The notes under the pieces: model-generated
What the model was told of the DNA's origin: nothing
Seen by the model: the letters and a program-made list of their open reading frames with translations, nothing else
The model's database searches: none
Shown: positions 14,896-21,368 of the stretch, piece by piece
Layout of the letters: the number at the start of each line of letters is the position of its first letter
Position numbering within the stretch: position 1 is the stretch's first letter
Translations under genes and position numbers: made by a program
Source: a virus
Reading direction: 5' to 3' (one strand)
Length of the DNA: 25,603 nt
IMG/VR virus record: IMGVR_UViG_3300046791_000106
Coordinates: 1-25,603 of that record

Positions 14896-15009
14896 TCACG
14901 GCAAATTTCTGCGGTCCATATACCATGCCCATAACACGATCACGAGTACCGCGCACGTGAACGTCCACCCGAATGCCTCCCACGCCCTCAATGTGCCGGT
15001 AAGTGCCAT
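14896..15009 (-). CDS. Tiny single-pass membrane protein (37 aa)
   Basis: The ATG at 15009 lies one base after the stop of the secreted-protein gene (TGA G ATG). The protein reads MALTGTLRAWEAFGWTFTCA followed by VLVIVLWAWYMDRRNLP: an amphipathic start, one transmembrane helix (about 13-30) and a positively charged C-terminus. A longer frame to 15093 would overlap the upstream gene and is not needed. Function unknown. Confidence 0.55.
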   Translation of the reverse strand: MALTGTLRAWEAFGWTFTCAVLVIVLWAWYMDRRNLP

Positions 15010-15010
15010 C

Positions 15011-15379
15011 TCAAATACCCGTAGGCTGGACGTAGCAGTAGACGTACTGCTGCCGACTAAGAAACAGGACGCCGTGCCCCGTTGGATTCCCACGGTCCCA
15101 TTTCAGCTTGTTGTCCGGCACCTCAATTTCGGTCCCGACATCGACATGCGGCCGGCGCAGCGGTCCGTCGTCCCGGTCGTCGGTAATGGTAACGTAGGTC
15201 TTGCCGCCCCGGACATGGATCTCATCCGCCCAGTAGGCATCTGCGACGCCGCAGCAACTCATGGTGGGGACATCCGGCTGCATCAGCGATTGATACCAAG
15301 CATCCTGCTCGCGGTGGCTCGGGTCGTGGGCAAACACAGGGCTGCACAGCAGCAGCACGATCAATGCGGCGCGCATCAT
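15011..15379 (-). CDS. Secreted periplasmic protein of a Rhizobiales-type family (122 aa)
   Basis: The ATG ATG start at 15379 overlaps the repressor stop as ATGA. A Sec signal peptide (MMRAALIVLLLCSPVFA, then HDPSH) is followed by AWYQSLMQPDVPTMSCCGVAD, a charged middle, and KWDRGNPTGHGVLFLS ending VYCYVQPTGI. I associate the combination WY..L..PD....SCCG..D and NPTGHG[VI]LF with small exported proteins of alphaproteobacteria, notably Rhizobiales. Three Cys (SCC and YCY) could form a disulphide or bind metal. In a phage it looks like a cargo gene acting in the host envelope. The taxonomic link is from memory. Confidence 0.7.
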   Translation of the reverse strand: MMRAALIVLLLCSPVFAHDPSHREQDAWYQSLMQPDVPTMSCCGVADAYWADEIHVRGGKTYVTITDDRDDGPLRRPHVDVGTEIEVPDNKLKWDRGNPTGHGVLFLSRQQYVYCYVQPTGI

Positions 15380-15600
15380 GGTCCTTTTGGCTTGAGGGTG
15401 ATTTCGTAGCCGAGCGCATCGGCCCACAGCTCAAGCGTTTCCAGAGTGGGGCTGCGGTGGCCGGCTTCGACGTAGTAGATTGCTCGGGGGCTAACCCCGC
15501 AGCGTTCCGAAAGGTCTTCTCTCGACAGACCCCAGGCTAAACGGATTTCTTTCAGCGCACCTATTACCTTGGGAGAAGCATTCTTTTCTCGATAGAGCAT
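15376..15600 (-). CDS. Cro/CI (XRE) family helix-turn-helix regulator (74 aa)
   Basis: A compact XRE HTH domain covers residues 13-66: ALKEIRLAWGLSREDLSERC, then GVSPRAIYYVEAGHRSPTLE and TLELWADALGYEI. Helix 2-turn-helix 3 (REDLSERCGVSPRAIYYVE) is well conserved, and there is no further domain. The ATG at 15600 is 28 bases after the methyltransferase stop. It likely controls a promoter locally or in the host. It is not flanked by a divergent promoter, so a classical lysis/lysogeny switch is not supported. Its place within an accessory cassette suggests local control. Confidence 0.85.
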   Translation of the reverse strand: MLYREKNASPKVIGALKEIRLAWGLSREDLSERCGVSPRAIYYVEAGHRSPTLETLELWADALGYEITLKPKGP

Positions 15601-15628
15601 GCCCCGTCCATGGGATTCGTGTGCAGCT

Positions 15629-16462
15629 TTACTCCGTTACAATGCGCTCTTGCGCCTTCATCCAGTTATCCTCTGGACCAAGGAACTCCGGTAGCTGAAA
15701 ACCTACCGCACTAGCCTTAGGTAGTGCAATCAGATTCGCACTCGGGACCACGCCTGGCCAGATATCCATCGGGTTGCCGAAGTGGTTATGAGGGTTGAAA
15801 TACGGCCCCAGCGACCACCACGCGCGGTAGTTGATTCGGTCCAACGCCGCGTTAATACGGCAAGATTCCTCGCCATTGTTCTCGACATAGAGAATAGGAG
15901 AATGCCGGCGGATAGTCTCGGTCGCGCCGTTGAGAACGTCGGCTTCCATCCCTTCCACATCGATCTTGATCAGCGTCGGCGCCAGACCTAGCGAATCAAT
16001 GGTGATCATGGGCGTGGTGATCATATTCGGGGTTTGGGCGAGCAACGGCACCGCCCCGTAGTTGAAGATGGTCTCATCCGGCGGCAGCGCGGCCATCGGC
16101 ACATCGCCGATATAGGGCCCCACGGCCTCCCGCAGGGCCCGCACGTTCGATGTCCCGTTGAGGATGAGGTTGGCCGCCAGGAACCGATAAAGCCGAGGCT
16201 GGGGCTCGAATGCCACGACATGGCCGGTATCCCCGACCATATGGGAAAATGCCAGCGTATGCGTGCCGATGTTGGCACCGACATCGAGGACAATAGCCCC
16301 GATGCCGACTTGGGTTCGAATCAAATCCAGCTCGTACTCGCACCACTCGCCGTATTGGTCCAGCGACCGGCCGATGAACGTGTCATTCCGGCTAAATGCG
16401 AATAGCCCATACTTGCAGCGCTTGATGGCGAAGGGCTGGTTCTGGTCATAGTGGATGGTCAC
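15629..16462 (-). CDS. FkbM-family SAM-dependent methyltransferase (277 aa)
   Basis: The GTG start at 16462 overlaps the HTH gene stop as GTGA; the longer frame to 16561 would run through that gene. The Rossmann SAM-binding motif VLDVGANIGTHTL is at 58-70, the acidic strand end VVAFEPQP at 82-89 and the FkbM signature LIKIDVEGMEADVLNGA at 164-180. The family O-methylates small molecules, sugars or lipids. It acts in the cytoplasm. Adjacent to a glycosyltransferase, it may methylate a glycan on the virion or host surface; this pairing is inference. Confidence 0.9.
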   Translation of the reverse strand: MTIHYDQNQPFAIKRCKYGLFAFSRNDTFIGRSLDQYGEWCEYELDLIRTQVGIGAIVLDVGANIGTHTLAFSHMVGDTGHVVAFEPQPRLYRFLAANLILNGTSNVRALREAVGPYIGDVPMAALPPDETIFNYGAVPLLAQTPNMITTPMITIDSLGLAPTLIKIDVEGMEADVLNGATETIRRHSPILYVENNGEESCRINAALDRINYRAWWSLGPYFNPHNHFGNPMDIWPGVVPSANLIALPKASAVGFQLPEFLGPEDNWMKAQERIVTE

Positions 16463-16677
16463 GCGGCTATTTTGGGCTTGTTGCCGGACTTGGATTGGCG
16501 CATTTTGAATTGCCCGGTTTTGCGTATCCAGTTGCGGACTGTGGACGTATTCACCTTCCATTTATACTCAATTTCGCACAGCGGTTTCCCGAGTAGATAG
16601 TCCGCGCAGGCGCCAATCCTGGTTTCATCAGAGTGATGTACTGGTGGGGCGACGCGGCGGCGCTTGCGGTTTTCCAC
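16459..16677 (-). CDS. Small helix-turn-helix protein (72 aa)
   Basis: The GTG start at 16677 overlaps the glycosyltransferase stop as TAGTG. A longer frame reaching 17076 runs antiparallel in phase with nothing functional and is discarded. The N-terminus is basic (ENRKRRRVAPP). The core RIGACADYLLGKPLCEIEYK then WKVNTSTVRNWIRKTGQ is a homeodomain-like HTH of the kind seen in small terminase-type and transposase-type DNA binders. The C-terminal tail is basic (FKMRQSKSGNKPK). It probably binds DNA. It is coupled on both sides (TAGTG and GTGA), so it is part of the cassette. Confidence 0.75.
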   Translation of the reverse strand: MENRKRRRVAPPVHHSDETRIGACADYLLGKPLCEIEYKWKVNTSTVRNWIRKTGQFKMRQSKSGNKPKIAA

Positions 16678-17390
16678 TATTCTGCCGCCTGTTGCAGCTT
16701 CTCGACCGCCGCCTTCTCTTCGGCCCACTTCGCATAGCAGGCCTTGAATGAATGCGGCCCGACATGCTCGATTTCGTACCCGCCCGCGCCCCACACCGTC
16801 CCGCCGCACTTCTCCCAGCGCCAGCAGAACGAGATGTCCTCCGACATCAGGTGGCCTTCGTCGTTCCGGCACTTCTCGAACGCGCGAATCATCCGGCCCT
16901 CGGGATGGATAGAGGGGTCCATCAACGCCGTGTCGATGATACCGGGGAATTGCTCGATGATCTGGTCGACCGCATCGCGCCGGATGAGAAAGCAGCCCAT
17001 CCCGAGACCGCGCACCTTCATGAAATGGCCCTTGCCGCCGGCATTGGGATCCTTGCCCCACCCCGAGGCCGCCCATTCGATATCCAGGCTTTTCTTCGGG
17101 TAGATCACGCCCACCATGGGTTCATTCAGTGCGAGCATGTCGACCACCACCTCAGGCGGGAAACCCATGTCCGCGTCGATCATCAGCAGATGGCTGGATC
17201 CCTTCATGCCGTCGTACCACGCCGTGAGCATGGCGTTCCTAACCTCGACAATATCCGGGCTGGATGATGTCGTGATCGCTACCGAGTGCCCCTTCTGGTG
17301 GAGCATCGGTACCATGCGATGAGTGGCCATGAACGTGGCGAGGGTGATCTGGCCGCCATATGCAGGCACGTAGCAGAGAATATTTGCCAT
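16677..17390 (-). CDS. GT-A type glycosyltransferase (237 aa)
   Basis: The protein opens with MANILCYVPAYGGQITLATF and has the nucleotide-sugar DxD element in HLLMIDADMGFPPEVV (DAD, residues 72-74). GVIYPKK follows, then a conserved C-terminal SEDISFCWRWEKCGG (around 183-197). This is the phage and bacterial GT2-like family often used to glycosylate surface or virion components. No membrane segment is seen. The ATG at 17390 lies 6 bases after the upstream stop with no clear SD, so reinitiation is likely. It is the first gene of the accessory cassette. Confidence 0.82.
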   Translation of the reverse strand: MANILCYVPAYGGQITLATFMATHRMVPMLHQKGHSVAITTSSSPDIVEVRNAMLTAWYDGMKGSSHLLMIDADMGFPPEVVVDMLALNEPMVGVIYPKKSLDIEWAASGWGKDPNAGGKGHFMKVRGLGMGCFLIRRDAVDQIIEQFPGIIDTALMDPSIHPEGRMIRAFEKCRNDEGHLMSEDISFCWRWEKCGGTVWGAGGYEIEHVGPHSFKACYAKWAEEKAAVEKLQQAAE

Positions 17391-17396
17391 TTTAAT

Positions 17397-17660
17397 TTAA
17401 GCCCCTGATTCCACGATTTTCGAAGGCCACACCTGTTCCCCCATATCAGCATTAGGAACAACCTGCCCGCAGTCACAAACTTTCCACGCAAAGTTGGGGT
17501 ACCATTCGGTTAATTTATTCAACATATCCCCATATGCCTGGACTTTCCCGCATGCAAACAGTTCTGGCTGAGGAAGCCCCCACGGCCATGATTGCCACTC
17601 AATTAAAATGCCCGAATTAAAGATTTCCTCTAATGTGGAATCGCCAGATATATCTGCCAT
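17397..17660 (-). CDS. Small hypothetical protein with CDCG motif (87 aa)
   Basis: The ATG at 17660 directly abuts the upstream TAG. The protein is tryptophan-rich (EWQSWPWGLP, LTEWYPNFAW, EQVWPSK) and carries KVCDCGQVV near residues 60-68 plus one earlier Cys (ELFACGK). The Cys spacing is too sparse for a confident zinc finger. The acidic N-terminus (MADISGDSTLEEIF) resembles small phage proteins of unknown role. It sits between the 61-residue gene and the glycosyltransferase. Confidence 0.6.
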   Translation of the reverse strand: MADISGDSTLEEIFNSGILIEWQSWPWGLPQPELFACGKVQAYGDMLNKLTEWYPNFAWKVCDCGQVVPNADMGEQVWPSKIVESGA

Positions 17661-17846
17661 CTATTTTCGCAGCCTTGTATCAAACAATTCTTTAACCGAA
17701 CCCTTCGGTTCCTTGATGGCGCTGCGGTCTTTACGCTCAGACTTTTCCGCCTCCATCTTCTCAAGAAACCGAGCCCGAGGGCTTTTCGTGGCATGGCCAG
17801 ATACGTAGTGCTTGTGACTTCCCATCCCACCACGGCCTGAATGCAT
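17661..17846 (-). CDS. Small basic hypothetical protein (61 aa)
   Basis: The ATG at 17846 has a strong GGAGGGG site in the end of the upstream gene. The N-terminus is Gly/His-rich (MHSGRGGMGSHKHYVSGH) and the remainder is highly charged: RARFLEKMEAEKSERKDR, then EPKGSVKELFDTRLRK. It looks like a short helical, possibly nucleic-acid or head-interior binding protein. No family is recognised. Confidence 0.6.
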   Translation of the reverse strand: MHSGRGGMGSHKHYVSGHATKSPRARFLEKMEAEKSERKDRSAIKEPKGSVKELFDTRLRK

Positions 17847-17849
17847 TAA

Positions 17850-18566
17850 TCACCCCTCCGGATCGATATCGTAATCGGTGTCTGGCGGGACTTCGAACGA
17901 TTTATCGATTTGCATCCGCATGCCGCTGACATCCCGCGCACGGCTGGCGTTGGCACCGGGCAGCTTGGACTGAGTAAGCCGCAGGCTGTCCGTCTGGTCA
18001 CGCAACTGAGCCTTGGCGCGGGCCTCATCTTCCCGCCGGGCCTCGTCCGTCATCGACGCCGGACGTTCCTCGAGCCTCTGGCCGCGCACGATAATAGCTC
18101 CATCGTAGCCCGCCGGCGTCCACACGCCGGGATGACGCGACGCCGGGACCGGACGCCAGCCATTTTCGTAAAGGTCGACGATCGATCCTTTGTGCAGTTC
18201 CTCGATTTCCTTGTTGACCGCGGTCACTGCATTCCACTGGTAGGACCAGCCCGGGGGCGGCTTCACGCGATCGAAGATATCCCCACCGGCGTTGGTATGC
18301 CGACGAGACAATTCCTCGCCGCCACGGCCTAGCACCACACTTGCGGCAGGTCGGGTTGGCTCCCTGGTGATCTCCCGGTTTTGGGGGCGCGGCGGCGGGC
18401 GGGGATTGTTCCGGCGCAACGGCGGTGCGGCATGCGCCTCGCTCGGCACATTCGACGGCTTCGGATTGGGTTTGCGGCCAGGCCGTCCGCGTGGCGTCCC
18501 GTCCGCCTTCAGCAACGGAACCTTGGTGATCGGGTCGTCATCCATCTTTATGTGCTTAGTCGCCAT
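17850..18566 (-). CDS. PVPASRH-motif phage protein with AT-hook-like N-terminus (238 aa)
   Basis: The ATG at 18566 has AGGAG at a good distance and overlaps the upstream gene by 11 bases; a longer frame to 18674 is not needed. Residues 20-70 are basic and Pro-rich with TPRGRPGRKPNPKP (24-37), an AT-hook-like RGRP core. Residues 107-185 hold a conserved module: WSYQWNAV, then NGWRPVPASRHPGV (135-148), PAGYDGAIIVRGQRL and RPASMTDEARREDEARAK. The module is shared with the adjacent 251-residue protein. I recognise it from many phage genomes as a protein encoded near capsid genes; its function is unknown. Confidence 0.75.
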   Translation of the reverse strand: MATKHIKMDDDPITKVPLLKADGTPRGRPGRKPNPKPSNVPSEAHAAPPLRRNNPRPPPRPQNREITREPTRPAASVVLGRGGEELSRRHTNAGGDIFDRVKPPPGWSYQWNAVTAVNKEIEELHKGSIVDLYENGWRPVPASRHPGVWTPAGYDGAIIVRGQRLEERPASMTDEARREDEARAKAQLRDQTDSLRLTQSKLPGANASRARDVSGMRMQIDKSFEVPPDTDYDIDPEG

Positions 18567-19311
18567 TGCTGGACTCCTGTTTGATTCTGCTGCGGATGGT
18601 GTTGACCGCAGTCGGGAGAACGATCGTGTTGAGGGTAGGGCCCTTGAGCAGATCAGCGTCTCGCTCAAGGGCATCGTTGTACGCCAGCGCCCAAGCGCGT
18701 TGCTGGTCCGTCAGTTCCCATCCACCATTCCAAGTGGAAACCAGTTCATCAACCAGCCGGTCCCGCTCGGCAAATATAGCGCCCATGTGCGGCATCATAT
18801 CCACCGGAACCATTATCATCGGGTTGAAGGTCTTGGTCTCTTCATTGACGTGCGCCGCACCGCCGGTCCCGATCTTGGCGGTGGTCTCAATGGCCCCGGT
18901 CTCGTCTTGGTGGCTCATGACGACCGTGCCATCAAACCCCTTGCCGACAAAGAATTTGACCGGGTCGGCCGCATCCTTCGCCTTCTGCACAGCAGCGGCC
19001 TGCGCTTCCCTCACCTCGAACTCTGGTTTATCGAACAGGCCCAAGCCATTCACTTCGATGTCACCGACAAAGCCGGCCGGCATGAAGTAGCCATCGTGAC
19101 GTGATGCGGGGACTGGGGCCCAGCCGCTGGTCCCGCCGAAAAAACCTCGATCGTGCACCAGATGCCACCACTGATATGCGCGCGTGACCGGGATCATCGC
19201 CGGGTCGATATAAAACGGGTCCGGATGCCGACGTCGCGGCAGGATCGTGTAGCCGGCGCCCCAGAGGTCGTCGATGATTTCGCGGGTGACTACTTCACGG
19301 ACCGGCTTCAT
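18556..19311 (-). CDS. PVPASRH-motif phage protein, long-insert form (251 aa)
   Basis: The ATG at 19311 overlaps the upstream stop as ATGA. Residues 45-115 contain the same module as its neighbour: AYQWWHLV, then GWAPVPASRHDGY (63-75), PAGFVGDIEVNGLGLFDKP and REAQAAAVQKAKD. The following part has AIETTAKIGTGGA, then FNPMIMVPVDMMPHMG and a helical C-terminus. No enzymatic motif is recognised. Head assembly or DNA packaging is a contextual guess. Confidence 0.72.
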   Translation of the reverse strand: MKPVREVVTREIIDDLWGAGYTILPRRRHPDPFYIDPAMIPVTRAYQWWHLVHDRGFFGGTSGWAPVPASRHDGYFMPAGFVGDIEVNGLGLFDKPEFEVREAQAAAVQKAKDAADPVKFFVGKGFDGTVVMSHQDETGAIETTAKIGTGGAAHVNEETKTFNPMIMVPVDMMPHMGAIFAERDRLVDELVSTWNGGWELTDQQRAWALAYNDALERDADLLKGPTLNTIVLPTAVNTIRSRIKQESSNGD

Positions 19312-19607
19312 TTGTCGTTTCCCTTGAAATAGGTGATGAAGCCGCGCCAAAGTGCGCGATCACCGAACCTCTTGGTATCGCCCACCGGCGTAGACATGGT
19401 GCTCCAGAATCCGAAAGGCGATGTGATATCCATTTCCCACGGAAAGCGGCCGGCAGAAACCCATCTGGTCTGGAATGTGCCATTGCCTGCGTCGTCGCCG
19501 TATGGATCGGGGAAATCACGTCGCTCCATGAACTCGGCACGCATCAGGCCGAACTTCCATGGAACAATGCGGCAGTCCCCTGTACGCTTCCATTCGGTGG
19601 GATTCAT
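19308..19607 (-). CDS. Small hypothetical phage protein (99 aa)
   Basis: The ATG at 19607 overlaps the scaffold-candidate stop as ATGA, and its own stop overlaps the next start. The protein is rich in aromatic and charged residues (VPWKFGLMRAEFMERRDF, then GRFPWEMDITSPFGFW and ALWRGFITYFKG). It has no signal peptide or membrane segment, and no family is recognised. Confidence 0.7.
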   Translation of the reverse strand: MNPTEWKRTGDCRIVPWKFGLMRAEFMERRDFPDPYGDDAGNGTFQTRWVSAGRFPWEMDITSPFGFWSTMSTPVGDTKRFGDRALWRGFITYFKGNDK

Positions 19608-20569
19608 GATTCGAATGACCGGTCGTAGTGGCCCTCCTTTTTCATTTGGACTTTCCTGCGAGCAAATTCCTGCACACCTATGGGCTGATCTTTCTTGAAC
19701 TTCCCGTTGGGATCATTGTAGTTCCACACATGAGTGCCATCGGTCGCAGCCAGCACCTCGCGCTTGGTGAGCTGCACGGTTGCGCCAGAACTGCCGTTCA
19801 TCCCGCCCCCCACATCACCGCTAGGAGCCGCCGCCGAGCTAGGCCGCACACCAGCGCCGGGCTTTTTTTCTTCCTTGGCCGGAGCCGCTGTTTTCGTCGG
19901 GTTCACACCGGCCTCGATCCGTTCGAAATATTCGGGGGTGTCAATTGGGATATCGTCCGCAACCGCCAGGTTGTGCGCCGCCAACATGCGGGCATTCTTC
20001 TTCGGGTCGGTAATACAGTCCGGATGAGCGCGGACCCAAGCCGCGCTGGCGGAAGACAGGGTACGGGCCACAGCCTCTACAGGGTCGCTGGGAGCCCGCT
20101 GGGTGGGTGTCTGGCGGCTGACGGTGGTTTTACCCGCTTCCTCCTTGAGATCGTCCTTGGCCTCTCGCAGGCGGCCTAGCCTGCCCTCAACGGCTGCCAT
20201 CTTGCGCTGCGCTCGCGCCATGGCCGGGGCGTCCCCGGCTTCGAAGGCCTGTACATACTCGGCTTCGACCGCCTTACCCTCGTTTTCCGCCGCCAAGATT
20301 CCGGCTTCGATCGTGTCGGCTTGGCTGACCACAACCTCCTTTCGGATATCGGCGATCTCGCTGTCCTTGGCCGCGATCTGCTGTTCCGCGCCGGCGAGCC
20401 GCTGCGTGGTCGACGACAAGGTGCTCTGCATGGTCTTGAACTGGCCGCGCAGATCCTCAAGCGGGTCCGTGGTGTCTACCGTTTTAGCCTCTGTCTTCTT
20501 GGCGACGGTATCGCCCTCTTCGGCACCGAGCATCACGGTGATTGCGTCGTCGTCAAGATCATCGGGCAT
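19604..20569 (-). CDS. Coiled-coil head protein, probable capsid scaffold (321 aa)
   Basis: The ATG at 20569 has GAGG 7 bases upstream; the GTG at 20581 is less likely. The N-terminus is acidic (MPDDLDDDAITVMLGAEEGD). Residues 38-145 form a long charged coiled coil (QFKTMQSTLSSTTQRLAGAE, then SEIADIRKEV and GRLGRLREAKDDLKEEAG). A flexible Pro/Ala linker (230-260) leads to a basic C-terminus ending RRKVQMKKEGHYDRSFES. This profile of acidic start, coiled coil and basic tail is typical of tailed-phage scaffolds, whose basic end binds the capsid protein. It is separated from the major capsid gene by about 6 kb, unlike the usual adjacency, so the call stays probable. Confidence 0.65.
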   Translation of the reverse strand: MPDDLDDDAITVMLGAEEGDTVAKKTEAKTVDTTDPLEDLRGQFKTMQSTLSSTTQRLAGAEQQIAAKDSEIADIRKEVVVSQADTIEAGILAAENEGKAVEAEYVQAFEAGDAPAMARAQRKMAAVEGRLGRLREAKDDLKEEAGKTTVSRQTPTQRAPSDPVEAVARTLSSASAAWVRAHPDCITDPKKNARMLAAHNLAVADDIPIDTPEYFERIEAGVNPTKTAAPAKEEKKPGAGVRPSSAAAPSGDVGGGMNGSSGATVQLTKREVLAATDGTHVWNYNDPNGKFKKDQPIGVQEFARRKVQMKKEGHYDRSFES

Positions 20570-20738
20570 CGTTCGCCTCACTAAGTTTGTAGTGGTCGGT
20601 AAGCCACATCTTTTCGGGTTTGCCTATTTTATTCATTCGCTCCCATAACCCACGGTGGTTTTCAATCGCTTCCCGCGTTACCGGCTTTCCCATCCGATAA
20701 CGTGCGATCCACCGTCGTTTTGAAACGCTGCGTCGCAT
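20559..20738 (-). CDS. Duplicated small phage protein, copy 2 (59 aa)
   Basis: The ATG at 20738 overlaps a 9-codon mini-frame as TGATG, and the frame reads MRRSVSKRRWIARYRMGKPV, then TREAIENHRGLWERMNKIGK and ending ANDAR. A longer reading to 20825 would overlap copy 1. It aligns without gaps to copy 1 over most of its length: RW[IL]A.YR.G, V...A, H..L..RM..[IF]G.PE and DH[YW]. Both copies are 59 residues and are preceded by an identical 18-base DNA repeat. Function unknown; a head accessory role is suggested only by context. Confidence 0.78.
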   Translation of the reverse strand: MRRSVSKRRWIARYRMGKPVTREAIENHRGLWERMNKIGKPEKMWLTDHYKLSEANDAR

Positions 20739-20753
20739 CAGTAAAACAAGCTC
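20736..20753 (-). repeat. 18-base direct repeat, copy 2
   Basis: catcagtaaaacaagctc on the plus strand is identical to 20944-20961, offset 208 bases. It covers the last codons of a mini-frame (SLFY, stop) and the ATG of copy 2. The equivalent at 20944-20961 covers the end of the GroES-like gene and the ATG of copy 1. Confidence 0.95.
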
Positions 20754-20767
20754 CAATAGACTGCCAT
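20738..20767 (-). other. 9-codon coupling mini-frame, remnant of the groES-like 3' end
   Basis: The frame MAVYWSLFY starts inside the copy 1 stop (TAATG) and ends in the copy 2 start (TGATG). Its last four residues and stop match the last four and stop of the GroES-like protein. It probably hands ribosomes from copy 1 to copy 2. Confidence 0.6.
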
Positions 20768-20946
20768 TAGTCCGTTTCCTTGCGACGCCAGTGATCTGAT
20801 TCGGCGACTCGCTCCGGCGTTCCAAAATCTTTCATTCTCTGCATCAGGACCGGATGCTCCACCACTGCACTATGGGGAACAAGCTCTCCCCGCCGGTAGA
20901 CGGCAAGCCATCGCAATTCATCGAAAATCGGCGGCTCTATGGTCAT
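20767..20946 (-). CDS. Duplicated small phage protein, copy 1 (59 aa)
   Basis: The ATG at 20946 overlaps the GroES-like stop as TGATG. The frame reads MTIEPPIFDELRWLAVYRRG, then ELVPHSAVVEHPVLMQRMKD and ending WRRKETD. It aligns without gaps to copy 2 at 20559-20738 (RW, A, YR, G, V, A, H, L, RM, G, PE, DH and conservative changes). The N-terminal ten residues differ and are acidic here but basic in copy 2. No known domain is recognised. Confidence 0.78.
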   Translation of the reverse strand: MTIEPPIFDELRWLAVYRRGELVPHSAVVEHPVLMQRMKDFGTPERVAESDHWRRKETD

Positions 20947-20961
20947 CAGTAAAACAAGCTC
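20944..20961 (-). repeat. 18-base direct repeat, copy 1
   Basis: Identical to 20736-20753; the bases on either side differ. It spans the end of the GroES-like gene and the start of the first duplicated gene. Confidence 0.95.
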
Positions 20962-21368
20962 GGGTCATCGACTTTCATCAAAATTCTGCTGTCCTGGAAC
21001 AGTCGGCACGGGACCTCCATGATCGCCAGCGCCACGCCGTCGGCCGGAAGGTACATCACCCAATCCCCTACTTTCAACTTGTCTCCGTGGAACTTAGCAA
21101 TGTGGTCGTCCTTGAAGGCGCCCTTGCCCAGCGCGATGACGAGGCCGCAGCCGCCCTGCCAGCGCTCCTCTTCCACGGCCTTGTCGGTCAGGAAGATGCC
21201 GCCCTTGGTCCTACTGGACGGGATGTAGCCGGCGACCAGCACCTGAGAATGCAGGACGGTAAGCCGCGTTTTCGGGACATTGCCGAGGGCGAGCAGGAGC
21301 GCCTTGTCGCGCGGCAGTGTGGATTCTGCCACTTCGCGCATCTTGCCGGAAAGATTGGATCGAGCCAT
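20946..21368 (-). CDS. GroES-like co-chaperonin (140 aa)
   Basis: The ATG at 21368 overlaps the upstream stop as ATGA; a longer frame to 21419 lies inside the upstream gene. After an extra N-terminal 38 residues comes a GroES-like beta-barrel: VLHSQVLVAGYIPSS, a mobile-loop-like RTKGGIFLTDKA (53-64), GCGLVIALGKG, KLKVGDWVMYLPADG and ILMKVDDPS. GGIFL would correspond to the GroEL-binding tripeptide region of GroES and phage gp31 co-chaperonins. No GroEL is in the window, so it would pair with the host chaperonin, plausibly to fold the capsid protein. The C-terminal SLFY is duplicated downstream. Confidence 0.78.
   Translation of the reverse strand: MARSNLSGKMREVAESTLPRDKALLLALGNVPKTRLTVLHSQVLVAGYIPSSRTKGGIFLTDKAVEEERWQGGCGLVIALGKGAFKDDHIAKFHGDKLKVGDWVMYLPADGVALAIMEVPCRLFQDSRILMKVDDPSLFY

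Noticed and set aside
16678-17076. Upstream extension of the HTH frame to 205 codons
   Set aside because: The extension runs through the glycosyltransferase in a different phase; the GTG at 16677 with TAGTG overlap is a better start.
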